In this document: piece after piece, positions 1 through 12,400 of the stretch
How positions within the stretch are numbered: the stretch's first letter is position 1
How the letters are laid out: each line of letters opens with the position of its first letter
Assembly: GCA_030268105.1 (NCBI GenBank)
Contig: BSDZ01000004.1
Coordinates: 6,674,001 to 6,738,000, forward strand
Reading direction: 5' to 3'
DNA: 64,000 nucleotides
DNA from: Volvox africanus
Lineage: Eukaryota > Chlorophyta > Chlorophyceae > Chlamydomonadales > Volvocaceae
Made by a program: the position numbers and the translations under genes
Notes under the pieces: generated by a model
What the model was told of the DNA's origin: nothing
Databases searched by the model: none
What the model saw: the letters and a program-made list of their open reading frames with translations, nothing else

Positions 1-400
1 GGACTTAAATGAAGAGTCGGTTAAACAAACGATACGAGGGTCCCTGAACAGAGCCTGCTCGTTGCAACGATGTTAACTAACTAATACATGGGCGGGGGAG
101 GACTATTGTCTTGACTTATCAAAGCTACGAGAGGGCAGCAGGTGGTGGTGGTGTGTGTGGGGGGTGGGGAGTGGGGGGGGGATGGAAGTGATGGCTTTAG
201 CGTATTAAATCAGATATATTTCTTAGCGGTTGGCGGTTGGGACTTTCAGTGGTTGGCGAATTGTGCACCAGGCACTATAACCGTCTTGGTTGTTGTATTG
301 TTAAAGCATGATGTGTTTGTCGGTTGCTTACATGGGTTGAATCAAGCAGGGTTGCACATTTTTGGAAATGACGGTTTTGTCGGTTGGTTCGGTACTGCAG
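1..400. other. Intronic sequence upstream of the first visible MscS-like exon
   Basis: No coding signal that I trust. It holds a G-rich stretch near 138-185 and ends in a good 3' splice site (ACTGCAG, ending at 400). It is read as an intron of the mechanosensitive-channel gene, whose earlier exons lie outside the window. Confidence 0.5.
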
Positions 401-3400
401 GATCCAGGTGAACGTGGGCGTGCCCTGGGAGGTTAAGCAGGACATCGCAGCGGCGCTGGTCGCTCACTGCAGCGCCCATCCCAATGTACGTACGGCAGTA
501 CAGAACTTGACTTTTTCATATGGCCCAATGCCTGTTTGTGTCTCATTGACCATAACCGTATTGCAATTCAGCTAAAAACCTGCCACCTGCTATAGTCTTT
601 CAATGAGCCTTGTATTATATTGCATGTACGACGCCGTACGGCAACCTCTAATCGTAACCGCACGTAATGCACAGCCACATATGATGGTATTATAGTGGAT
701 CCTTTATACAAATAAGAAATGGAAATAACAAAGGTCCGATTTGGGTTTTCACATTGCATATGATATTCCTGCCGTACTGACACTTGAAGGGCACGCGGGA
801 TCCGTTGCGGGTCCCTCACCCTTCCCCCGTTAACTCTCTCCCCTTTTAGCCCCCTCCCCCCCTAACCCCACGCGGGGTTTCTTTCAGGACTTCGCCGACA
901 ACCCAAGGGTCACATTCAGGGAGCTCGTGGACCCGCTCAAGGTGTACTTGGGCATCGGCTTCACTTACAACTTCGCCCGTAAGGACAATGTCACGCGAAA
1001 TGTCCTGATTAAGCTCAAGTTGCCCCTATCTTAGCAGGGGGCCTTATCGAGTAAATATGAAACAAACAGAACATGTAATGTATTATTATAGTTAATGTCG
1101 TCCCCCTCTCTTTCCCTCTCTGTGTCCCTTTCTCTTTCTGATATATACTATATAATATATTATTTTTTTATACATCATATATACACATATAATGCGAACA
1201 TCACATGTGTTATACACATACATACATACATACATACATACATACATACATACATACATACATACATGTATTGGGTGTTACACTGTGGGCGACTCGCCCT
1301 TCAAAGACGAGCACCGGGGGTCCTGACCGGACCGAGCCACAGCGCAGGGGAGGAACACATGGCTTTGTCTGTCTGTCCTGCCACGTGCTCCCCCTCTCAC
1401 TAGGGCCAGCGAGCCCTCATAGGCTCTCGCCTGGCCACTCACAGAGCACTCAGGGCTACCAAGAAACCACAGGAAGGCCCAACAGAAAACGGGGGACACC
1501 TAGCTGCTCAAAGGACGGGGAAACCTCTCCTCTAACCCGACACTGACTAGATAGGAGCCTGGCAGACACACACAGTTCCCCTCAGAGGAGAAGCACCAGC
1601 AGGAAAGCACACCCTTCCACAGCCAAGCCAGAAGAACCCAACAAGAGGCGGAGGGGGGGATGACAAGCCGAACTGGCGCCCCCCTAGAAAGCCTTCCGGC
1701 CCCACCCAAAGCTGGCCCCGCAGACACCTGAACTGCTCAACAAGGAAAGACCTCTCTCGCTGAACCCCCCTAAAGCCCTAAGGCCCCGAAGCCTGGACAC
1801 AGGAACCTCTAGCCACGAAACCCTCCACCCTCTCCCTTCCCCTCCTCAAGATCTAGACCGTCCTCTCCTTGTCTCTACCTCCCTCACTCTCCCCCTTTCC
1901 TCCCACAGAACCTCCTCCTCAAAACTCCTGCCCTAAAGCCCCTGCTCTGTTCTTGCTGCTCCATGGTTGGTGATGTCAACCGGATCTGCACACCGCATTT
2001 GCGTGCCAACTATGGCTAGGATGGGATGTTGTGGTCCCACTTGATCCCAGCCATAGTGAGGTATTCCCAACGCTGCAAAAGAATGCAAGCGTGCCCAAAA
2101 GTCGGCAACTGTACGGGCCTGTGCACGGTCCAGGGGTGAGGTTGCTGTTTGTGTTGGAGTGTCCATTGCTGGCTGTGTCGTAGAGATGATTGGATGGGTG
2201 TTGGCATCTTCCTCTTCCTCTTGAGGGAACCCCCCTGAACGGTTGAAGAAGTCAGTAATAGCCCGTTGACGGGGTCCCTGCTCTGCTGTGTGGGTCTGTT
2301 GTTGCTGCCGCCGTCTGTGGGTAGAAGGCCACTGTGGCCTGTGTTCTCTTGTTGCCGCCCGGAGACAGTGCCTGCCATATTCCATAGAAGATAAGGCTGC
2401 CAAAGCTATCACGTCCCATGGGGCCTGCTCGCAACCGGGAGGTGCTTGGACAAGCCATAGCTGTTGCCTGGTCAAGCCCCCTTCAATGGTGGCTGATGTC
2501 GGCAATGGCAGATGTCTGTCAATCTGTTCTCGCACCGCCTTGGCTATAGGGCACTCCCAGAAGTGGTGCAGGCGTGGGGAGCAAGGTTGATCAGTATCAG
2601 CTCCATAGCTGCCACACCCACATGGTTTGATGGGCACCCTGGAAAGATGTGTGTTGCCAGGTATGGGTATCCCATCGACCACCAAACGCCACAGCGTCTC
2701 TTTGTTTTTATTTTCCCACCGAACTGCTGTCCACAGCCTGTCTAGGGTTGCCTGAAAGCGCTGGAGGTTAGTGACAGGACAGGGAGGAGCTGGACCGTCT
2801 GTTGGCATCCCTTGCGCCTCCTGCACAAAAGCTGACAAGAGCTCCAATCGCTCCTCCGCTGTTGAAACCCCTTGCAGCTGAGTCGCTTGGCTTACCGTGA
2901 GGTTGTAGAGAGGCACTATACCCGAGTCCCCTGGCAATCTCCAGCCCAAACGCCTGACGATCATGGCCATGACTGTGGTGCGGTCTGGTGGTGCTGGCAT
3001 CTGCTGCTGCATTCTGTCCTCCACCCTGTCCGGCTGTTGGGGTTGTAAGCGGTTGACTACCTTCCGTGCTGCTGCTATCCATGCCGGGCTGATATCGTTG
3101 CATAGAGCCGAGAGAGCCATACGGGTAGACTCCTTGTCTCGCAGTTGGGTGGGGCTAGCTGAGGGGTCTAGAAACTGTTGGGTCCAGTCTAGCCAGGTCA
3201 TGTACTGAGGGGTCTAGAAACTGTTGGGTCCAGTCTAGCCAGGTCATGTACTGAGGGAGGGGTATTTGGTCATGCTCCAGCATGTCGTACACCCTTACCA
3301 GGTCCCCAACTGTGAGCAGTTTTCTGCATGAAGCCATCAGTGGGTGACGGGTTTCCAGGCCTGGGCGGTGGTTGTTACCATTGATGCTTCCCCCATTGTC

Positions 3401-6400
3401 CGAATTGTTGGGCAGCAAAGGATTTCCCCAGAGAGCAGCCGCCCAGCACCAGTCTCCAGGGGCTAAAGGTGGGTTGCTGACATCTTCTAGTGGTGGGAGG
3501 TGCCCTAAAGCCCCTACAATTCGGCTGATCTCCTCAGGCAAGGTCTCTCCACCCAGCCAGGGCCCAGTTGCCTGGGCAGTGGTAAGGGCCCAAGGTTTAA
3601 AGGCCGGATGGGTGATCTCCAGGTAGGTGGCCAGGGTCCGGATCCAGGGGTGGAGGCTCCGAACATTACCACTAGTAACTGGCTCTTCCTCTTCTTCAGC
3701 AACCGTATTCATCGCCGTGTCCAGAAGCATTACCCTCTCTCTCTCTCTCCTGGCCATCAGGGCCCCTCGGATGAATCGCACTGCCCACATGGCTTGTCTT
3801 GCCCGAATGTGTTGCCTGAGGGGCAGTAGGCCAAAACCACCAGTTGATGGGTGTCCCACCAAGAGTCTGCTAGGTACTCCAGTGAAGTGCTGGCCCTGGT
3901 CTTCTGGGCCCTGTTTCCGATCTACAAGGCGAGCAGCTAAGCGTTCAATGTAGGTCAGAGTGGTATCTGGAGGTGGTCCACCATGCTCCATATGCCAAGT
4001 GACTGTTTGCAGGCAATAGTTGGAGACTGCTGCAGCCCGACCAAAGGCAGAGAGCGGATAATGGGCTAGGCGTTGCATCCTCGTGTAGGCCAGGGCTAGC
4101 ATCTCCGGCCAGTCTGGTTGGGGCGGCTGCAGTTGGTTGTCCATTGGCAAGTTAAGGGCTGTCGCAGTGGTGACCACCTTCAGGCCATTCATTGTGCTTC
4201 CCTGATGGTGGTCGTCCACAGCCCCTATGGGTAGGATTTCCATCTTATCCAGGTTCAGGCGTTGACCTGATGCCCGGGCAAAAGTATCCATGGCTTCAAG
4301 GAAGGCTGGCACGGATTCCTCTCCTTCAAGGGCCACTTCTGTATCATCAGCAAACTGACAGGCTGTGACCCTGTCTTCATCTGAAGGCAATAGGCGGAGG
4401 CCTATCTCTTGGCTCTTTAGCCAGCTGAACAAGGCCTGGGCAACAAAGAGATACAGCAGGGGTGCTAGAGGGCAACCCTGTCTTACCCCCCCTGCTTCCA
4501 TTTTAACAAGCCTGGATTTGAAACCGTTCACCATGGCTCTTGCCCGCGTGTTGCTAAGCAATATCCGGGTCCAACTGCAAAGCTGTGGGCCTGCTCCCAT
4601 CGCCTCCATCGCCCCCATCAGGAAGTTGCGGTCCACTGTGTCATAAGCTTTTGCGAAGTCCAGGAAGGCCAGCAGACCTTGGCGGTTCAATTTCCGTAAG
4701 AGATGAGGCAGATGGCGTAGAAAGAGAACACTGGCCCCGATGAGCCTCTTGGGCAGAAAAGCTGACTGCTCAGGGCTAATGATTCGTCCCAGGGCTGGCC
4801 CTAGGCGATTTGCCAGCACCTTGGCCAGCAAGCGGTAGTCCGAGCAAAGCAGTGTGATAGGGCGGTAGTTACCAGGCTGTTTGGGGTCTCCCTTCTTGTA
4901 AAGCACCTTAATGATACCATCCAGAAAGCCTGTTGGCACCTGCCCTGTTTTGCCGATAGCCGTGAAGAGGGCTGCCATGGTATGGCCAATCTCTGGCCAG
5001 AACTTGCGGTACAGATCCGTTGGGATGCCATCCCATCCGGGTGCTTTGCCTGGCTGGCTCTTCTTCAGTGCGAAACCCAGCTCAGTCACAGCAATGGTCG
5101 GGGACCCAGCCACTTCGTCAGCTTCCTCAGGGAGTCGGATGTTGGCTGCTGCTAACTGGGTTAGCACTGACTGGCGATCTTCAGGAGTGGTGAAGTCTGG
5201 GGCTCTGCATACCCCTGCCCAAAAGTCCGCTACGACCTGTGGTAGCTGTGCTGGATTAGTGACCAGTCGGCCTGAGTGTGCCTGGAGTGCCACTGGGGCT
5301 GTTTGCTGGTCCTGGATTTGGGTTTGCAGGAAGGTTGTCAGAGCTGGGCCAGGACGCTCTCCTGCGTGTAACCAGTGGACCCGGGTCTTTTTTGCCACCC
5401 TGGCGTTGTCCTCAATATGCATCCTAGCCAGTCTTGCTTGGGCATCTATGAGCTGCTGTAGTAGGTGTGGTGAGTGCGGCATAGTATCGAGGGCTTGTTG
5501 GGCCTGTTGGACCCCAAGGTAGGCCTCCTGGGTATGAGCACCTGGCTGCTGTCTGCGCTGTTGCGCTACCTTGTTGAGTTGGTGTGCTAGGAAGGTTAGT
5601 CGGCGTTTAAAACCAGGCCACCAAGCAATAAGGTTGCCCGGATTCTCTTCGACTGAGGGTGCCTCTTGGCATTGGTTCCGGATCCACTCCGCCATGCTTG
5701 TAGCCAAATCCTCATGGTCAGTGAAGGCCATGCGTATACGCTTGATGCCTGGGCCCTTGACCTCATTTTTGCAAGGTAGGAGATGAAGTGTGGCAAGACG
5801 GTGGTCTGAGGCTGTGTGGAAGGAGATGGCTGTATGGCATAGGTACGGCAGCTTGGCTTCATTGATGTAGATGCGATCTAGGCGTGAACCGCCTGGGGTG
5901 GGTGCATGGTACAGGTGAGTGAAGTCCCGGCGCCTTGGGTGGAGGTATCGGTGGGTATCTACCATCTGTGGGCCTGCCCGCTGCCGCATCTCAGTGATAG
6001 GCCTATCTGCTTGACGCCCATCTCTTCCTGCGGACGAGTCCCACTCTGGGTTTTCCACAAAGTTGAAGTCTCCTGCCCAGATAAGGGTGGTGTCCCTATT
6101 GTCCTCCATGGCTTGCGTTGTGGTGGCAGCCAGGGCGTTCTCGAAGAGTTGTCGCCGGGTTTCCGCAGCCATCGAGGTAGTGCCAGGTGGGAGGTAGATA
6201 TTGCAGATGTGCAGGCGGTGTCCCCCCCAGTGGAGGATACAGTCGGTGAAACGGCCTCTCGTACATGTATGCTGGGGTGTTGCCAGTTTAGGTGCCAGAG
6301 CTGAAGCTAGCCCCTGTCTGATGAGGATGAGCACTCCTGCTGTGTGCGTCGAGTTAGACCAAGAGTAGGCTGCTATCTTCCAGTTTTGTGTGTGGATCTG

Positions 6401-9400
6401 TTTGGTGGCATAACGAAGATCCCGTTCAAACAGGCATTGGTGCTGGAGGGTAGTGTGGTGGGTTTCCTGCAGACATACAACATCCAGCCGCTGCTCAGCC
6501 CATTGACGTACCGCTGCCTGAAGTCGACTGCCATGAGAGGCCAGAAGCCCTCGCATATTGTGCGTGGCTATGCGCAGTGGATGCCCTGAGATAGCTCCCT
6601 GCCGCTGACTTCTCTTGTTGCCTCTGGACATTATTCGGCTTGGGTTTCCCGGTTGGGGGGGTCATACTCCTTCCCATCGCAGTCCATGTCCTGGGATGGG
6701 TTGGGGTTGTTTTTGGTTTGCCGGGGACGCCGAGTGGGTGTCCGCCGTGGTCAGAGTGCCTCCTTGGTTATACCACCTGATACCGTTGACTCCCTCTCCT
6801 TCCGTTGCAAGGCTAGTTTGGCCTTCCGGGCTTGCCTTGCCCTCTCTGTTTGGGCCATGTGCCGCTGGGCTCGTACCTCCTCTGGCAGGTGGGTCAGTCG
6901 CTGCTTGCGAATTTTGTTTTGTTGGGTTCTGGTGAGGGCGTGGCTGTTTGAGGTATGCTCTTGTGCCCTGGCCCTGGAGAGTGAGCGTCCAGCTGGTGCG
7001 TTGACCTCGTTCACCACCCCCTGGTTGTCTGGCTTTGATGCTGGTTGGGGAGGTGGTGGTTGGGCTGCACATTCTGTGACTACATCAGTGGTATTAGTCG
7101 GGGTTCTGGGTTTGCATGCTGCTGTAGCGGCTTTGGCTGCTGCTTCCCTGGCCATTGCTGCTGTTGCGGCTGCTTCGATGATAGCTTGGGGCGGCAGCCT
7201 GGGTGGTGGGGCCATGGGTTGGGGCGCCCCAGGTGGGAGTGGCATCAGAGAGCTGGGTGTGGGTTGCCTTGGGGGCCCCTGTGGGTGCTGCCTGAGAACA
7301 TCCGCAAAGGATGGCACAGTGTTGGCCATGCTGGACGAGGGGTCCAGACCTCTCAGTCGGGCTGTGGGCTGGGCTGGGGGATTTGGCTGGTGGGTTGGCA
7401 GGCGTTGACGTTTGAGGTCTCGCTGGCGATTGAGCTCCGTTCGTGGAGGGGGTTTGCAGGGCATGCGAAACGGGGCCTCCTCTACTACTGACCGGAGCCT
7501 AGTAGCCACCAGCATGCCCTGGTTCAAAAAGCCCCCCGGTCGTCCAAAGCTGAACAGGCTCTGGGGTGGGAGGCTGGGGGATCCCGGTGCCATTTTAACC
7601 CGCCATGTGTCAGCCATGCGCGTGGGTTTGAGGTCTTGGAACTCATCCATGGGTCTGGAGGATCGTTCTGATGAATAAGCTTGCGCTAGGAAGCTTGGGA
7701 TAGCTTGCGGGGATAGGCTTGAAGGCACCCCTGATATCTCCCAGAGTGCTGGCTGCATCTTGTGGAGGTTTTTGATGTGGACCTCCACGGTGATGGGTGG
7801 GTTGTTCGGGAGAAGGTGGACTTGCCCCAGTCTCAGGTGTCCCCTGGCGACTGCGGTTGATGATAGGAGCCATGCCCTGCCACCCTTCGGGAGAAGAATG
7901 GTAATTTCTTGCACCACGTTGCCATTGGGGTGCTTGTACTGGTGATGCCTGCCAATCTTTGGCAGGCTGCATGGTAGGCCTGGCATGTTGGCCACCATAA
8001 CCTCGTACACTTTGGTAATGACTGCATCCGTGAGGGGCCCGAAAAGCTGGGCGTGGATGTCTGCCGGGTTAGAATCTGGTGGCCAATGGATGTCCATGGC
8101 CAAGGTCTCTTGGTCGAGTAGGATGGGAGTTCCTGCTGGTAATTCCCGTTGAATTTGGTCCAGGTTAACGAGGCGTTTTGCCATCGGAGGCCGGGCGGAC
8201 GGGCCTCTGTTGGCTGCAGCTGATTCCTGGCCAATGGATTTTGTTGTTCGCGCGGTGGTCCGCGCGCGGTTGATATCGATCATGGTGAAGGCTAAGATGG
8301 CATAGAGAAGCAAAGGAGTTTATCTTCCGAAGAACGACTTGCGACTGTCTGCAATGACGGCCAGAAGAGGGAATAGCGCGAGGTTCCGAATCCCCGCCTG
8401 CGCAAGAGTTGCCTCTAATTCCGCCGTTTAAAGGAGAGCAGAAGAAGATATTCCCTAAGAGTGGCGGTTGTTCCCGTTGGTGGCCAAGAGTCGGAAGAAT
8501 GAGCGGGATGCTCCAAGTCGCAGCAGGCGCGATAATCGCCGTTCACTCTGCCGTAGAAAATAGAGTAAAAGAAGGCAATCCACAAGGAAGAAAGGCGGCT
8601 GTTCGTGCTATAAACCAGAGTTAGGCCGCCGAAGTGAAAGCCGCCGCGAGCGCGACGGTCGCCGCTAGTTCAGCCAAAAAATTATATGCTCTAGGTGAGA
8701 CTTGAACAGACGATTGCTGCCTCATTAGCGCGCAAGTTCTAAGTCATTTTGCACGACCACCGGTGACACCGTCATGCCGGTGATACGTTAGTATTAACCA
8801 TACGTCTATGTATGTATGTATGTATGTATGTATGTATGTATGTATGTATGTATGTATGTATGTATGTATGTATGTATGTATGTATGTATGTATGTATGTA
8901 TGTATGTATGTATGTATGTATGTATGTATGTATGTATGTATGTATGTATGTATGTATGTATGTATGTATGTATGTATGTATGTATGTATGTATGTATGTA
9001 TGTATGTATGTATGTATGTATGTATGTATGTATGTATGTATGTATGTATGTATGTATGTATGTATGTATGTATGTATGTATGTATGTATGTATGTATGGG
9101 TGTTACACTGTGGGCGACTCGCCCTTTAAAGACGAGCACCGGGGGTCCTGACCGGACCGAGCCACAGCGCAGGGGAGGAACACGTGGCTTTGTCTGTCTG
9201 TCCTGCCACGTGCTACCCCTCTCACTAGGGCCAGCGAGCCCTCACAGGCTCTCGCCTGGCCACTCACAGAGCACTCAGGGCTACCAAGAAACCACAGGAA
9301 GGCCCAACAGAAAACGGGGGACACCTAGCTGCTCAAAGGACGGGGAAACCTGTATGTATGTATGTATGTATGTATGTATGTATGTATGTATGTATGTATG

Positions 9401-12400
9401 TATGTATGTATGTATGTATGTATGTATGTATGTATGTATGTATGTATGTATGTATGTATGTATTGGGTGTTACACTGTGGGCGACTCGCCCTTCAAAGAC
9501 GAGCACCGGGGGTCCTGACCGGACCGAGCCACAGCGCAGGGGAGGAACACGTGGCTTTGTCTGTCTGTCCTGCCACGTGCTCCATACATACATGTATGTA
9601 TATACATGTATGTATATACATATATGTATGTATGTATATACATATATACATAGACATACATAGACGTATGGTTAATACTAACGTATCACCGGCATGACGG
9701 TGTCACCGGTGGTCGTGCAAAATGACTTAGAACTTGCGCGCTAATGAGGCAGCAATCGTCTGTTCAAGTCTCACCTAGAGCATATAATTTTTTGGCTGAA
9801 CTAGCGGCGACCGTCGCGCTCGCGGCGGCTTTCACTTCGGCACTTCGGCACTTCGGCACTTCGGCGGCCTAACTCTGGTTTATAGCACGAACAGCCGCCT
9901 TTCTTCCTTGTGGATTGCCTTCTTTTACTCTATTTTCTACGGCAGAGTGAACGGCGATTATCACGCCTGCTGCGACTTGGAGCATCCCGCTCATTCTTCC
10001 GACTCTTGGCCACCAACGGGAACAACCGCCACTCTTAGGGAATATCTTCTTCTGCTCTCCTTTAAACGGCGGAATTAGAGGCAACTCTTGCGCAGGCGGG
10101 GATTCGGAACCTCGCGCTATTCCCTCTTCTGGCCGTCATTGCAGACAGTCGCAAGTCGTTCTTCGGAAGATAAACTCCTTTGCTTCTCTATGCCATCTTA
10201 GCCTTCACCATGATCGATATCAACCGCGCGCGGACCACCGCGCGAACAACAAAATCCATTGGCCAGGAATCAGCTGCAGCCAACAGAGGCCCGTCCGCCC
10301 GGCCTCCGATGGCAAAACGCTTCGTTAACCTGGACCAAATTCAACGGGAATTACCAGCAGGAACTCCCATCCTACTCGACCAAGAGACCTTGGCCATGGA
10401 CATCCATTGGCCACCAGATTCTAACCCGGCAGACGTCCACGCCCAGCTTTTCGGGCCCCTCACGGATGCAGTCATTACCAAAGTGTACGAGGTTATGGTG
10501 GCCAACATGCCAGGCCTACCATGCAGCCTGCCAAAGATTGGCAGGCATCACCAGTACAAGCACCCCAATGGCAACGTGGTGCAAGAAATTACCATTCTTC
10601 TCCCGAAGGGTGGCAGGGCATGGCTCCTATCATCAACCGCAGTCGCCAGGGGACACCTGAGACTGGGGCAAGTCCACCTTCTCCCGAACAACCCACCCAT
10701 CACCGTGGAGGTCCACATCAAAAACCTCCACAAGATGCAGCCAGCACTCTGGGAGATATCAGGGGTGCCTTCAAGCCTATCCCCGCAAGCTATCCCAAGC
10801 TTCCTAGCGCAAGCTTATTCATCAGAACGATCCTCCAGACCCATGGATGAGTTCCAAGACCTCAAACCCACGCGCATGGCTGACACATGGCGGGTTAAAA
10901 TGGCACCGGGATCCCCCAGCCTCCCACCCCAGAGCCTGTTCAGCTTTGGACGACCGGGGGGCTTTTTGAACCAGGGCATGCTGGTGGCTACTAGGCTCCG
11001 GTCAGTAGTAGAGGAGGCCCCGTTTCGCATGCCCTGCAAACCCCCTCCACGAACGGAGCTCAATCGCCAGCGAGACCTCAAACGTCAACGCCTGCCAACC
11101 CACCAGCCAAATCCCCCAGCCCAGCCCACAGCCCGACTGAGAGGTCTGGACCCCTCGTCCAGCATGGCCAACACTGTGCCATCCTTTGCGGATGTTCTCA
11201 GGCAGCACCCACAGGGGCCCCCAAGGCAACCCACACCCAGCTCTCTGATGCCACTCCCACCTGGGGCGCCCCAACCCATGGCCCCACCACCCAGGCTGCC
11301 GCCCCAAGCTATCATCGAAGCAGCCGCAACAGCAGCAATGGCCAGGGAAGCAGCAGCCAAAGCCGCTACAGCAGCATGCAAACCCAGAACCCCGACTAAT
11401 ACCACTGATGTAGTCACAGAATGTGCAGCCCAACCACCACCTCCCCAACCAGCATCAAAGCCAGACAACCAGGGGGTGGTGAACGAGGTCAACGCACCAG
11501 CTGGACGCTCACTCTCCAGGGCCAGGGCACAAGAGCATACCTCAAACAGCCACGCCCTCACCAGAACCCAACAAAACAAAATTCGCAAGCAGCGACTGAC
11601 CCACCTGCCAGAGGAGGTACGAGCCCAGCGGCACATGGCCCAAACAGAGAGGGCAAGGCAAGCCCGGAAGGCCAAACTAGCCTTGCAACGGAAGGAGAGG
11701 GAGTCAACGGTATCAGGTGGTATAACCAAGGAGGCACTCTGACCACGGCGGACACCCACTCGGCGTCCCCGGCAAACCAAAAACAACCCCAACCCATCCC
11801 AGGACATGGACTGCGATGGGAAGGAGTATGACCCCCCCAACCGGGAAACCCAAGCCGAATAATGTCCAGAGGCAACAAGAGAAGTCAGCGGCAGGGAGCT
11901 ATCTCAGGGCATCCACTGCGCATAGCCACGCACAATATGCGAGGGCTTCTGGCCTCTCATGGCAGTCGACTTCAGGCAGCGGTACGTCAATGGGCTGAGC
12001 AGCGGCTGGATGTTGTATGTCTGCAGGAAACCCACCACACTACCCTCCAGCACCAATGCCTGTTTGAACGGGATCTTCGTTATGCCACCAAACAGATCCA
12101 CACACAAAACTGGAAGATAGCAGCCTACTCTTGGTCTAACTCGACGCACACAGCAGGAGTGCTCATCCTCATCAGACAGGGGCTAGCTTCAGCTCTGGCA
12201 CCTAAACTGGCAACACCCCAGCATACATGTACGAGAGGCCGTTTCACCGACTGTATCCTCCACTGGGGGGGACACCGCCTGCACATCTGCAATATCTACC
12301 TCCCACCTGGCACTACCTCGATGGCTGCGGAAACCCGGCGACAACTCTTCGAGAACGCCCTGGCTGCCACCACAACGCAAGCCATGGAGGACAATAGGGA

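Larger units (their letters stand above)
1273..8808 (-). mobile_element. LINE retrotransposon copy A (left arm of the inverted pair)
   Basis: Non-LTR retrotransposon in minus orientation: 3' end at 1273 beside (CATA)n, 5' end near 8808 beside (TGTA)n. It codes for ORF1 and an endonuclease/reverse-transcriptase ORF2. It mirrors copy B: from ORF1 to the 3' end, coordinates in the two arms sum to 18493 at every landmark checked, so I see no indel there. The only length difference is 24 bp in the 5' leader. No LTRs are present. The domain set (APE endonuclease, RT, C-terminal zinc motif, no visible RNase H) is L1-like. Confidence 0.92.

Noticed and set aside
142..411. 89-codon Gly/Val-rich frame at the left edge
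   Set aside because: Built on G-rich simple sequence and crosses the splice acceptor at 400; better explained as intron.
979..1034. Channel gene ending at TAG 1032-1034
   Set aside because: Kept only as an alternative: splicing at 979 to 17727 restores the expected MscS C-terminal pattern and keeps phase.
8808..9663. Long reading frames of repeated Met-Tyr-Val-Cys and Ile-His-Thr-Tyr
   Set aside because: They are translations of (TGTA)n in several frames and on both strands; no gene evidence.
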